Made by a program: the position numbers and the translations under genes
Notes under the pieces: generated by a model
The model's database searches: none
Told to the model about the DNA's origin: nothing
What the model saw: only the letters and a program-made list of their open reading frames with translations
Assembly (NCBI GenBank): GCA_030065985.1
Contig: JASJCM010000005.1
Location: 39,539 to 103,538, forward strand
DNA length: 64,000 nt
Source of the DNA: Woeseiaceae bacterium
GTDB lineage: Bacteria; Pseudomonadota; Gammaproteobacteria; Steroidobacterales; Woeseiaceae
Direction: 5' to 3'
Shown: positions 55,697-64,000 of the stretch, piece by piece
Numbering within the stretch: the stretch's first letter is position 1
How the letters are laid out: every line of letters starts with the position of its first letter

Positions 55697-56290
55697 CTAC
55701 TCCTTACTCCTTGCTTGAACCAGCCTGTAGCGGACATTGCCCGTCGTCTTGTTCCTGAGCTCCCGCCAGCCCTCAGGCAACGGCGGTACGACGCGCGCAC
55801 GATCATCCTCGATATAGACCAGCGCATCGTCTGCAAGGTGACCAGTGTCCGCCAAGAGTCTACACGTTTCCTCCACCGCATCGAGCGCAAATGGCGGGTC
55901 CAGGAAGACGATGTCAAAGCGCCGGCCGGGTTCGCTCTCCAGGAATGCCCGGGCATCCTGATTCAGGACGTCGGCACCGCGGGCGTCGAGTACGTGAACG
56001 TTGGCTCTGAGCTGCCGTACTGCGACGGCTGACGTCTCGACGAACACGACCTCCAACGCGCCTCGGGACAGCGCCTCAAGACCGAGCGCGCCGGTCCCCG
56101 CGAACAGATCGAGACACCGCGACCCCTCGATTGTCGGTGCCAGCCAGTTGAACAGGGTTTCGCGGATACGCTCGCCGGTCGGCCGGAGGCCTTCAACATC
56201 GGCGATATCCAAAAGGCGACTGCGCCAGTTTCCGGCTACAATACGCAGCCGTCCCGCCTGGGATTTACCGCTTTGCTTGCGTCTGGCCAT
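55697..56290 (-). CDS. rsmD: 16S rRNA (guanine(966)-N(2))-methyltransferase
   Basis: The start at 56290 gives the usual basic N-terminus MARRKQSGKSQAGRLRIVAG. 197 residues. Motif I DLFAGTGALGLEA and the amino-methyltransferase DPPF in VFLDPPFA are clear. It is divergent from ftsY, 34 bp apart, a conserved arrangement. Confidence 0.94.
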   Translation of the reverse strand: MARRKQSGKSQAGRLRIVAGNWRSRLLDIADVEGLRPTGERIRETLFNWLAPTIEGSRCLDLFAGTGALGLEALSRGALEVVFVETSAVAVRQLRANVHVLDARGADVLNQDARAFLESEPGRRFDIVFLDPPFALDAVEETCRLLADTGHLADDALVYIEDDRARVVPPLPEGWRELRNKTTGNVRYRLVQARSKE

Positions 56291-56324
56291 CGGTCCCCCG
56301 TCTTTATTGAAGAATCGTAACGGT

Positions 56325-57296
56325 ATGTTTGGGAAAAAGGAAAAGCCCGAGAAGAAGCCCGAGAAAAAAGACGGCTTCGTCAAACGCCTGCGAGCCCGCA
56401 TCAACAAGGGCGACAGCTGGCTGACCTACGACCTGGCTAATCTCGCGCCAGGCGGCAAGATCGATGAAGACACGCTCGAGGAGCTCGAGAGCCTGCTCGT
56501 GATGGCCGATGTCGGTGTCGATACGACCGAACGCATCATCGCCGATCTCCACAAGCGGCTCGCTCGCAAGGAGCTCAAAGATCTCGAGGCACTCCAACGC
56601 GGCCTGCGCGATGCTATCTGCGAGATTCTGAATCCGGTTGAAAAGCCGCTGACCATCAACAAGCCGGATGGTCCGTATGTGATCCTCATGGTCGGCGTGA
56701 ACGGCGCCGGCAAAACGACAACCATTGGCAAGCTGGCGCGCCGCTTCAAGGACCAGGGTTATTCGGTCATGCTTGCCGCGGGCGATACATTCCGCGCCGC
56801 GGCGGTCGAGCAACTGCAAGCATGGGGGGGACGCAATGACGTCCCCGTCGTTGCACAGCACGCGGGAGCGGATCCGGCGGCCGTTATCTTCGATGCGATG
56901 GACGCAGCTCGCGCTCGGGACATCGATATCCTTCTCGCCGATACAGCCGGTCGCCTGCAGAGCCAGACGGGGCTCATGGATGAACTGACAAAAGTGCGGC
57001 GCGTAATATCGCGGCGTGATGAAACTGCGCCGCACGAGATCATGCTGGTCCTCGACGCAAGCCAGGGCCAGAATGCACTCGTGCAGGCCGAGAAGTTCCA
57101 CGAAGCGCTCGGGTTGACGGGCCTGACGGTTACCAAGTTGGATGGCAGCGCGAAGGGTGGCATTCTCCTCGCTATCGCGAACAAGCTGTCGGTCCCGGTA
57201 CGCTTCATCGGTATTGGCGAAGCCGCCGAAGACATGCAGCCGTTCACAGCCGAAGACTTCGCCGACGCATTGATGGCGTCGGGCAACCAGGGCTAG
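56325..57296 (+). CDS. ftsY: Signal recognition particle receptor FtsY
   Basis: ATG 56325; 323 residues. A short Lys/Glu-rich A domain (KKEKPEKKPEKKDGF) precedes the four-helix N domain and the GTPase domain with G1 GVNGAGKTTT, DTAGR, and TKLDGSAKGG. The A domain is much shorter than in E. coli. Docks ribosome-SRP complexes at the membrane. Followed by ftsE-ftsX. Confidence 0.95.
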   Translation: MFGKKEKPEKKPEKKDGFVKRLRARINKGDSWLTYDLANLAPGGKIDEDTLEELESLLVMADVGVDTTERIIADLHKRLARKELKDLEALQRGLRDAICEILNPVEKPLTINKPDGPYVILMVGVNGAGKTTTIGKLARRFKDQGYSVMLAAGDTFRAAAVEQLQAWGGRNDVPVVAQHAGADPAAVIFDAMDAARARDIDILLADTAGRLQSQTGLMDELTKVRRVISRRDETAPHEIMLVLDASQGQNALVQAEKFHEALGLTGLTVTKLDGSAKGGILLAIANKLSVPVRFIGIGEAAEDMQPFTAEDFADALMASGNQG

Positions 57297-57308
57297 TGTT
57301 GCGACCCG

Positions 57309-57989
57309 ATGATCCAGCTCGAAAACGTTACGAAGCGATTCCCCGGCGGCCAGGAGGCTCTGTCGGGACTTAGCCTCAGCGTCGACAAAGGTGAGATGCT
57401 CTTTGTGACCGGCCATTCGGGTGCGGGCAAGAGCACGCTATTGCGCCTGATCGCACTGATCGAACGCCCGACGAACGGCCAGGTCATCGTCGACGGACAG
57501 AACACGGCACGGGTCAAACGCCGCAAGATTCCGAAATACCGCCGGCAGATCGGCATGGTCTTCCAGGACCACAAGCTGCTGTACGATCGGCCGGTGTTCG
57601 ACAACGTTGCGTTACCGCTGATCATCGCCGGTGTTGGACATCGCGAGGCTGGCCGCCGCGTGCGGGCGGCACTCGACCAGGTCGGTCTGCTTCACAAGGA
57701 GAAGCAAAGCCCCGTGACGTTGTCTGCGGGCGAGCAGCAGCGCGTCGGCATCGCGCGCGCCATCGTAACGCGGCCCAAGTTGCTCATCGCCGACGAGCCG
57801 ACGGGCAATCTCGATCCCGATCTTTCGATTGAGGTCATGCGCATCTTCCGTCGCTTCAACGAGGTTGGCGTCACGCTGCTGATCGCTAGCCATGACATTT
57901 CGCTCATCGACAAGATGGGCTGCCGGCGCATCGCGCTCGAAGAAGGGCGACTGCAACCCGAAACCGAGGAGACAGACGGGTGGCTGTGA
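57309..57989 (+). CDS. ftsE: Cell-division ABC ATPase FtsE
   Basis: 226 residues. Walker A GHSGAGKSTL, Q-loop in IGMVFQDHK, ABC signature LSAGEQQRVGIA and Walker B LLIADEPTGNLD. With FtsX it activates the peptidoglycan hydrolases at the septum. Overlaps ftsX by 10 bp. Confidence 0.95.
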   Translation: MIQLENVTKRFPGGQEALSGLSLSVDKGEMLFVTGHSGAGKSTLLRLIALIERPTNGQVIVDGQNTARVKRRKIPKYRRQIGMVFQDHKLLYDRPVFDNVALPLIIAGVGHREAGRRVRAALDQVGLLHKEKQSPVTLSAGEQQRVGIARAIVTRPKLLIADEPTGNLDPDLSIEVMRIFRRFNEVGVTLLIASHDISLIDKMGCRRIALEEGRLQPETEETDGWL

Positions 57990-58945
57990 CACGTAACGCC
58001 GACGCCGTCGCCCCGGTACGATCGTCGGGCGCGTTTTCGATCTGGCTCACCCGTCATGCGAGCACGTCACTCGCGTCGCTGGGCAGGCTCGTGCGACACC
58101 CGTTTTCCAGTCTTATGATTGTGCTCGTGATTGCAGTAACCCTGGCGCTGCCGGCGGCGATCAACCTGATCGTCAAGAATGCGCAGCAGATCAGCGGCAG
58201 CTGGGACAATGCGCTCGACTTCTCGGTGTTCCTGCAGCCGGAGTTGACGGAAAGCGAAGCCGAGGGGCTGGGACGACTGATCGAGCAACGCGCCGACGTC
58301 GAGTCCGTTGTTTTCGTAAGCGCGAGCGACGCACTGGTCGACTTCAAGGAGCAATCCGGTTTTGGCGCCGCGCTCGACCAGCTTCCGGACAATCCCCTGC
58401 CGCACACGCTGATCGTGCGGCCCAGTGCCGGCAACACGAGCGCGTCCATGGTGTTGCTGCAGGAGGAGCTGCAGAACCTGCCGGAGACCGAGCATGTGCA
58501 GGTCGACACGGAATGGGTGCAGCGCTTTCATGCGATTCTCGACATCGTTCGGCAGGCCATCGCGATCGGTGCGGCACTGCTGGGTATCGCGATCGTCGTA
58601 ATCATCGGCAATACGATCCGCCTCGACATCGAGAACCGGCGCGAGGAGATCGAGGTCACAAAACTGATCGGCGCGAGCAACGCGTTCGTTCGCAGGCCGT
58701 TTCTCTGGACCGGCTTCTGGTACGGATTGCTCGGCGGCCTGATGGCGCTCGCGCTAGTCTACTACGGGCTGTTTTTGCTCGAAGGGCCGGTGGCGAGACT
58801 CGCCGGTCTGTATCAGAGCAACATCGCGATCGCCTCGATGAACCTCGCCGAGGGCGGCGCGATTATCGGTATCGGCATTTTCCTGGGCCTTTTCGGCTCC
58901 TGGTTCACGGCGGCACGTCATATGCGGCGCATCGAACCCCGCTGA
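57980..58945 (+). CDS. ftsX: Cell-division permease-like protein FtsX
   Basis: GTG 57980 overlaps ftsE. 321 residues with four transmembrane helices: one near 48-68, a periplasmic loop (about 70-190) with DFSVFLQPE, then three helices in the last third (VVIIGNTIRLDIENRREEI is the conserved cytoplasmic turn). FtsX couples ATP hydrolysis by FtsE to EnvC-type activators. Confidence 0.94.
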   Translation: MAVTRNADAVAPVRSSGAFSIWLTRHASTSLASLGRLVRHPFSSLMIVLVIAVTLALPAAINLIVKNAQQISGSWDNALDFSVFLQPELTESEAEGLGRLIEQRADVESVVFVSASDALVDFKEQSGFGAALDQLPDNPLPHTLIVRPSAGNTSASMVLLQEELQNLPETEHVQVDTEWVQRFHAILDIVRQAIAIGAALLGIAIVVIIGNTIRLDIENRREEIEVTKLIGASNAFVRRPFLWTGFWYGLLGGLMALALVYYGLFLLEGPVARLAGLYQSNIAIASMNLAEGGAIIGIGIFLGLFGSWFTAARHMRRIEPR

Positions 58946-59095
58946 CGAAACAATTCAGGCCCAGGGCCGGTCTATTCCGCTGGCAGGGCTCGTGTTTGGG
59001 CGGTCTTTATTAGACATAATCTAGCGCGCAGATCCGGCTAATAACCGCTATTTCTAACAATATTCCTCATTTATATCGGGAACTTATGCTATCTG

Positions 59096-59122
59096 TTAGC
59101 ACTCTAAACGCTCGAGTGCTAA
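59096..59122 (+). promoter_or_regulatory. Perfect CIRCE element (HrcA operator) in the rpoH leader
   Basis: TTAGCACTC (59096-59104), 9-nt spacer, GAGTGCTAA (59114-59122): an exact match to the CIRCE consensus, ending 25 bp before the rpoH ATG. A -10-like TATGCT at 59085-59090 would place the start of transcription inside the element. Confidence 0.93.
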
Positions 59123-59147
59123 TATTTCGTCAACACGGAGGAACTGA

Positions 59148-60011
<864 letters not shown>

Positions 60012-60032
60012 ACCAGCCGGACATAACACAGC

Positions 60033-60058
60033 AAGGCCGCCTTCGGGCGGCCTTTTTT
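60033..60058 (+). terminator. Terminator of rpoH
   Basis: AAGGCCGCC (60033-60041) and GGCGGCCTT (60046-60054) with a TTCG tetraloop, followed by a T-run. Confidence 0.92.
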
Positions 60059-60124
60059 ATTGACCAGCGGCCCTGGCGACCCGCCGCGTTTCACCTCCCC
60101 CACCCGGAACGTTTTCCATTTGCC

Positions 60125-60586
60125 TTACTGGAGTCTGGTCTGCGTTCGTCTTGCCAACCAGAGATGTTTCAGGAAGGCGATTTGATTCCGAAAATAACCT
60201 TCGTACTTTGGCAACGAATCCTTGGCATCCGATACCCGCGCTTCATAGAAACCGTGCGCTGCGGGTGACGGAAGTTCCTCATCCGCTGAGAACATTGGCC
60301 TGGGAACGGTGACCAATCTCGGCAGAAACCGTGCCGCGAAGACCGTTACTGCAGGCTGACCGCACGTTGCGCATTTCCCTCGCTGGACATTCGGGGGCGG
60401 TCTGTACGTGTCGAAAATGACGGTATCCGGGGGCGGCAACACCACATCTTCGGCCCGAAAAACAACGATGTCTGCGAACGGGGCGTCATTGAATTGTTGG
60501 CAGAGGGTGCAGTGACAGAAGAACCGGAACAGTGGCATGCCAAGCGTCTGAAAACTGGTGGCTCCACACGAACAAGTGCATTGCAT
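60125..60586 (-). CDS. GFA (CENP-V/glutathione-dependent formaldehyde-activating) family protein
   Basis: ATG 60586 is preferred: AGGAGG at 60595-60600 is 8 bp away; GTG 60595 is the alternative. 153 residues. The zinc ligands are in CTCSCG, CHCTLCQQ and CATCG. Enzymatic function is not established for most members. It lies 12 bp after the CadC-like regulator gene, in the same direction, so the two may be cotranscribed. Confidence 0.87.
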   Translation of the reverse strand: MQCTCSCGATSFQTLGMPLFRFFCHCTLCQQFNDAPFADIVVFRAEDVVLPPPDTVIFDTYRPPPNVQRGKCATCGQPAVTVFAARFLPRLVTVPRPMFSADEELPSPAAHGFYEARVSDAKDSLPKYEGYFRNQIAFLKHLWLARRTQTRLQ

Positions 60587-60598
60587 GGCATTCACCTC

Positions 60599-62449
60599 CT
60601 AGGGACGCGCGGCAATTGGATTGCCCGGGCCGTACACGCGGTCCGCAAGGTCCCGGTAACGCGGGTCCTCGCGCAAAATGTCGAAGTCCGGCCGGAAGGC
60701 AAGATAAGTCATTTCGTACGAACCGTATTCGAAGGCCCGGTTCAGCCAGTGCAGCGCCTCGTCGACCATTCCTGCCCGGGCGAAGGTCTTCCCGATCTCG
60801 AAGGGATCCACGTAGGATTCGTTCGACCGGGCGACCATCGCTTCCGCTATTGCGCGCATAGCGCCCATCGGACCGGATGCATCGCGACCCTCGTCGAGTG
60901 CCGCAAGGAGAGCCGTATCGCCGCGCTGCTCGAATTCCAGTCGCTCCGCCTCCAGGGCTTTGTCGAACTCTCCTTGCACCCAGTACACCCGCGCGAGTGT
61001 GTAGTGCATCAAGAACCCGGGAACTCGTTCTCGCGCCACATTTACCGCGGCGATGGACTCCTCGTAGCGGCGCGCAAGGAAAAGATGGTAGGCCAGCGCC
61101 CCATTGCTAATGGTGCTATACGGGCTGATCGTCACGAGCTCTCGCATCCGCGCAATGCTCTCATCCATGTGCCCGGCAAGCATCAGGCAGTCGGCATCAC
61201 CGTGAATCACGAAAGGGTCTGACGGGTTGAGTCGCAGAGCCTCCTCGAGTGAATCGCATGCGCGGGTCAAATCCCCCGTCCACAAACGGATCCAGCCGAT
61301 CGATGAGTGCCCGATATAGGATTCGGGGTCCACCTCAATCGCCCTCAAAGCGGCGGCACGGGCTTGCTCGATGGATTCTCGAGGAGGGGCAATACCCCGC
61401 AGCCCCTGCATCACGTACGCCGCCGCCAAATGGCCCCACGCGAGCGCAAACTCCGGTTCGACATCTACTGCCTCCTGAAATCGCTCGATCGCAAAGCGGA
61501 TGCCGTCCGGCGTTAGTCGATCCATATGCATGAGGCCTAATGCGTAGGCATCGATAGCACGCGGATCGACAGGCCCGGCAAGTCCGTGGTCCGGCACCTG
61601 GGAGGTCGGAGGCGCTGTCGCGGAGACAATCTCCGTACCGATCGCTCTCGCCATGTCGGACACGAGGTCAAATACGTAAGGGGTATCACGTGCATACCGC
61701 TCCGCCCAGAGGTGTTCGTCACTCCGGCCGTCGATCAGCTGGATGCTGACCTCGATCTTGCTGCCCTCTCTGAGCAGGCTTCCCTCGACCAGGGCATCCA
61801 CGCCGAGCTCCTTCGCGATATCCGTCGCAGGCAGCTGACTGCCACGGTATCTAATTGTTGACTGGCGGGAGGTGACACGTAGCCCGGAGAGTTGCGCCAG
61901 CTCCGATATCAACAGGTCCTGCAGGCCGTCGACGTAATAGTCCTGTTCAGTGTCCCCGGTCAGGTTGTGTAGCGGCAGCACGGCGAGTGACCCAATGGCC
62001 TCAGCTTGCGACGTCCCGTGTTCAGGCTCACGGGCCCAGAACACGGCCAGAACGACCAGCGCGATCATCGCGGCGACCCCGACTATCGTGCCTCGCCTGT
62101 TGTTACTTGCAGGAGTCCTTCCCGACGGCGTATCAGGACGCTCCATCTCCTCGACCGCAGCGATGAAGCGATAACCGCGCGAGCGCACGGTCTCGAGGTA
62201 GCGGTGGGTGGCGGAGTCGTCGCCCAGCGCCTGGCGCAACCGCGCCACGGCCTTGGTGAGTGCCGACTCGCTGATCACGGTGTCGCCCCACACCGTATCC
62301 ATCAGTTCCTGGCGCGTTACCAGTCGCTCACGGTTGGCTATCAGGTAGATCAGGAGTTCCAGGACCAGGGGCTCGAGATGAATCTCCTGGCCATCGCGGG
62401 AGATTCTCCACGCCTCCGGGTCGACCAGGAAATCATCAAAGCGATACAC
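60599..62449 (-). CDS. CadC-like membrane regulator: winged helix, one TM helix, TPR periplasmic domain
   Basis: 616 residues. An OmpR/CadC-type winged helix (about 1-98; LVLELLIYLIANRERLVTRQEL, ending YRFIAAVE) is followed by a transmembrane helix (121-139), a region with SLAVLPLHNLTGDTEQDYYVDGL typical of FlgO/TolB-like domains in such regulators, and TPR repeats to the end. Transcription is thus controlled directly from the membrane. No sensor kinase is needed. A 22-bp perfect palindrome 48 bp upstream is a candidate operator. Confidence 0.9.
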   Translation of the reverse strand: MYRFDDFLVDPEAWRISRDGQEIHLEPLVLELLIYLIANRERLVTRQELMDTVWGDTVISESALTKAVARLRQALGDDSATHRYLETVRSRGYRFIAAVEEMERPDTPSGRTPASNNRRGTIVGVAAMIALVVLAVFWAREPEHGTSQAEAIGSLAVLPLHNLTGDTEQDYYVDGLQDLLISELAQLSGLRVTSRQSTIRYRGSQLPATDIAKELGVDALVEGSLLREGSKIEVSIQLIDGRSDEHLWAERYARDTPYVFDLVSDMARAIGTEIVSATAPPTSQVPDHGLAGPVDPRAIDAYALGLMHMDRLTPDGIRFAIERFQEAVDVEPEFALAWGHLAAAYVMQGLRGIAPPRESIEQARAAALRAIEVDPESYIGHSSIGWIRLWTGDLTRACDSLEEALRLNPSDPFVIHGDADCLMLAGHMDESIARMRELVTISPYSTISNGALAYHLFLARRYEESIAAVNVARERVPGFLMHYTLARVYWVQGEFDKALEAERLEFEQRGDTALLAALDEGRDASGPMGAMRAIAEAMVARSNESYVDPFEIGKTFARAGMVDEALHWLNRAFEYGSYEMTYLAFRPDFDILREDPRYRDLADRVYGPGNPIAARP

Positions 62450-62496
62450 GAGATGTTGTCCTTTGACCGCCTATTTTACGGGTTTGGGAAACGAAT

Positions 62497-62518
62497 ACCA
62501 TGCGGTTAACCGCATGGT
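62497..62518 (+). promoter_or_regulatory. 22-bp perfect palindrome between the CadC-like regulator and the SGNH gene
   Basis: ACCATGCGGTT followed directly by AACCGCATGGT; all 22 bases are symmetric. It lies 48 bp upstream of the regulator start and 151 bp upstream of the hydrolase ATG. Confidence 0.7.
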
Positions 62519-62668
62519 GGATCGCCTGAGGCTCTTTTCTACCGATACCGTCAGCTACTCGTCATCCCACCGTCATGCTTCCTCGTAACGCCCCTTATAC
62601 GCTTATCGTGCGGGGCGGCAGTCCCGCTGGACAGCGGCTCCGCATCTGCTCAAATCAAGGAGGAGGAC

Positions 62669-63643
62669 ATGAATACTCTGAGACGCATGATCGTCGCCAT
62701 TCTGGCGCTGCTGCCACTGGCGACCGGGATGGCTTTCGCCGAAGGTGACCAGGGCTATGACCATGGCTACGACCGTATCTTTATTTTCGGTGCCAGCTTC
62801 ATGGATTCGGGCAACCGTTTCGCTGACACCGGCGAAACCGCCCACCCGCCTTACGACCCCACAGCGTTTACCAGCTACGCGATTGGGGGACATCGCCCCT
62901 CGAACGGTAAGACCTGGGTCGAGGTCCTGGCACGGAAAATGAAGCTGACCAAATGGGGAAAACCGGCCTACCGTAACCCGAGGTTTGGCAACTATGCCTA
63001 TGCTTACGGCCGCGCGCGCGAGGTCCCTTGGGCCGTCGGCAAAAGCCTCGGAACGCAGGTAAGCGATTGGATCGCTAACGGCTACTGCACTTACGTCCCG
63101 ATGACCGACACGCTGTTTATCGTGGATGGCGCGTACGCGGACTTGTTCGACATTAAGGCTACGGCTGACGCGGGTGATATGGGCGCGGCCTTCATGATCA
63201 TGCAGGAAGTCGCCGACGCGATCGAGCACAACATCCTGAGGCTGCATGAGTGCGGTGCACGCAACTTCCTGTTCGTTTACATACCACCCGCAGAGTACAG
63301 TCCCCTGGCGAATCAGGGCCGCCCGCCGGAGCTGGTGCCAACGCCTCTTAGTGAGGCCTACAATGCCGCGTTGCACACAGAGCTTTTCGTAGACGGTCCG
63401 CTCCCCGCCGATATCAATATCTCCACTATCAGTTTCTTTGATGTTTTCAAGGCCATCATGATTCTGCGCAAGCCTCTCGGATTCACCAACGTCACTGACA
63501 CGTGCATTACTTACTTCGTAACCGAAGGAGCTGTCTGCAAGAAACCTAATCGGTATTTCTGGTGGGATATGGTGCACCCGACGAAGAAGGCTCACGCCCT
63601 GCTCGGACAAGTCGCGCTCATGTATTTGCCCAAACTTGACTGA
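62669..63643 (+). CDS. Secreted SGNH/GDSL-family hydrolase with atypical GAS block
   Basis: ATG 62669 has AAGGAGGAGG just upstream. 324 residues with signal peptide (ILALLPLATGMAFA). Block I reads FIFGASFMDSGNR where GDS(L/I) is usual: Asp is replaced by Ala, with Ser43 kept. The catalytic Asp300/His303 lie in WWDMVHPTKKAH. It resembles outer-membrane or secreted lipases/esterases of the GDSL group. Substrate unknown. Divergent from the CadC-like gene. Confidence 0.82.
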   Translation: MNTLRRMIVAILALLPLATGMAFAEGDQGYDHGYDRIFIFGASFMDSGNRFADTGETAHPPYDPTAFTSYAIGGHRPSNGKTWVEVLARKMKLTKWGKPAYRNPRFGNYAYAYGRAREVPWAVGKSLGTQVSDWIANGYCTYVPMTDTLFIVDGAYADLFDIKATADAGDMGAAFMIMQEVADAIEHNILRLHECGARNFLFVYIPPAEYSPLANQGRPPELVPTPLSEAYNAALHTELFVDGPLPADINISTISFFDVFKAIMILRKPLGFTNVTDTCITYFVTEGAVCKKPNRYFWWDMVHPTKKAHALLGQVALMYLPKLD

Positions 63644-63668
63644 GCCCGGTATGGCGTGACCACAAAAC

Positions 63669-63693
63669 AGGGCCGCTGGAACGCGGCCCTTTT
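63669..63693 (+). terminator. Bidirectional terminator between SGNH and DUF3465 genes
   Basis: AGGGCCGC (63669-63676) and GCGGCCCT (63683-63690) with T-run after it on the plus strand and an A-run before it that serves the minus strand. Confidence 0.8.
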
Positions 63694-63697
63694 GATT

Positions 63698-64000
63698 CTA
63701 CGAATAAACCTTCCTGCGATAGCGAACCCAGCCGCCGTCTTCGATGCCCTGCGGGTCGTGATGGGTCCAGTGCACGAGTCCGCCAAGCTCATTCCACTCG
63801 TACATGCCCCGAACCTGGGCTCGATCGCCCATACCGAGCGGTACGCGTTTCGCGAGGTCGAGGTTGTGCGCAATCAGCAACGTCCAGCCGTCGCCGATAT
63901 CGATGATGAAACGCTGGTGGCGGGAGCCATCGTTGTCATCATGTAAAAGGCGGCGGACGAAGCCAGTGACTTCGATCCACCGCCCATCATCACGTTTCGT
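63698..64000 (-). CDS. DUF3465-family protein (3' part; 5' end beyond window)
   Basis: An uninterrupted minus-strand frame enters from the right edge and ends TAG at 63698. Read in full it has the DUF3465 features: SRHQRFII, LLIAHNLDLAKRV, VRGMYEWNELGGLVHWTHHD and GGWVRY near the end. DUF3465 has no assigned function; the His/Trp-rich core resembles an OB-like fold. At least 101 residues are in the window. Confidence 0.82.
   Translation of the reverse strand, partial: TKRDDGRWIEVTGFVRRLLHDDNDGSRHQRFIIDIGDGWTLLIAHNLDLAKRVPLGMGDRAQVRGMYEWNELGGLVHWTHHDPQGIEDGGWVRYRRKVYS

Noticed and set aside
63656..63946. Plus-strand open frame after the SGNH gene
   Set aside because: It is antisense to the DUF3465 frame, which has family motifs through the window edge.

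Overview
The window is GC-rich, densely coded chromosomal DNA of a gammaproteobacterium. Support comes from gene orders typical of that class: algZ-algR-hemC-hemD-hemX-hemY, dapF-DUF484-xerC-hslV-hslU-ubiE-ubiJ-ubiB, ftsY-ftsE-ftsX-rpoH, and rpmB-rpmG-mutM-coaD-rsmD. A free-living aquatic or marine lineage (for example Woeseia-like or a neighbouring order) is an inference from the mix of c-di-GMP proteins, a TonB receptor, sulfide oxidation and ammonium uptake. I see no rRNA, tRNA, CRISPR array, insertion sequence or prophage. No stretch above 300 bases lacks a gene; the largest gaps (amtB to the DUF4124 gene, 253 bp; the CadC-like regulator to the SGNH gene, 219 bp; the SQR promoter, 209 bp; ftsX to rpoH, 202 bp) carry the regulatory elements listed below.

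Positions 1-13242 form an accessory-looking signalling and envelope region. Two proteins with intact EAL but degenerate GGDEF motifs (probable c-di-GMP phosphodiesterases) flank a secreted subtilisin-like protease that ends in 13 hexapeptide repeats of the GYLW(T/I)D type. Next come a periplasmic-propeller diguanylate cyclase with an intact GGDEF motif and a tightly overlapping set: receiver-only regulator, YaiO-type outer-membrane barrel, membrane-anchored HEAT-repeat protein and family 2 glycosyltransferase. This looks like a c-di-GMP-linked polysaccharide locus. Identical 16-bp CRP-type sites (TGTGA-CGCAGT-TCACA) lie about 97 bp before the protease and the cyclase, and a near-copy lies before a DUF4124 gene at 26987.

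Positions 13342-24220 are mixed: a pirin, a small lipoprotein, a Septum_form-domain protein, an octopine-dehydrogenase-family enzyme, a sulfide:quinone oxidoreductase with a two-cysteine ArsR-family repressor (SqrR/BigR type), a very large DUF3857/transglutaminase TPR protein, cytochrome c5, comM and ubiK. Positions 24286-26857 are a nitrogen-control unit: an NtrC-like site and sigma-54 promoter, then a TorF-type porin, glnK and amtB.

Positions 26987-46468 are largely core: a DUF4124 protein, AlgZ/AlgR, heme synthesis, a sugar-nucleotide-type epimerase, an orphan ParA, dapF through ubiB, and three envelope or lipid genes, followed by a TonB-dependent receptor. Positions 46537-60011 hold trmB, a small acidic protein, a strong 25-bp-armed inverted repeat, Rieske, AmpG, xthA, pyrE, a second DUF4124 protein, dut, coaBC, a short radC, rpmB-rpmG, mutM, coaD, rsmD, ftsYEX and rpoH. 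The rpoH gene has a perfect CIRCE element in its leader, which suggests HrcA control of sigma-32. The right end (60125-64000) has a GFA protein, a CadC-like TPR regulator, a 22-bp perfect palindrome, an atypical SGNH hydrolase and the 3' part of a DUF3465 gene.
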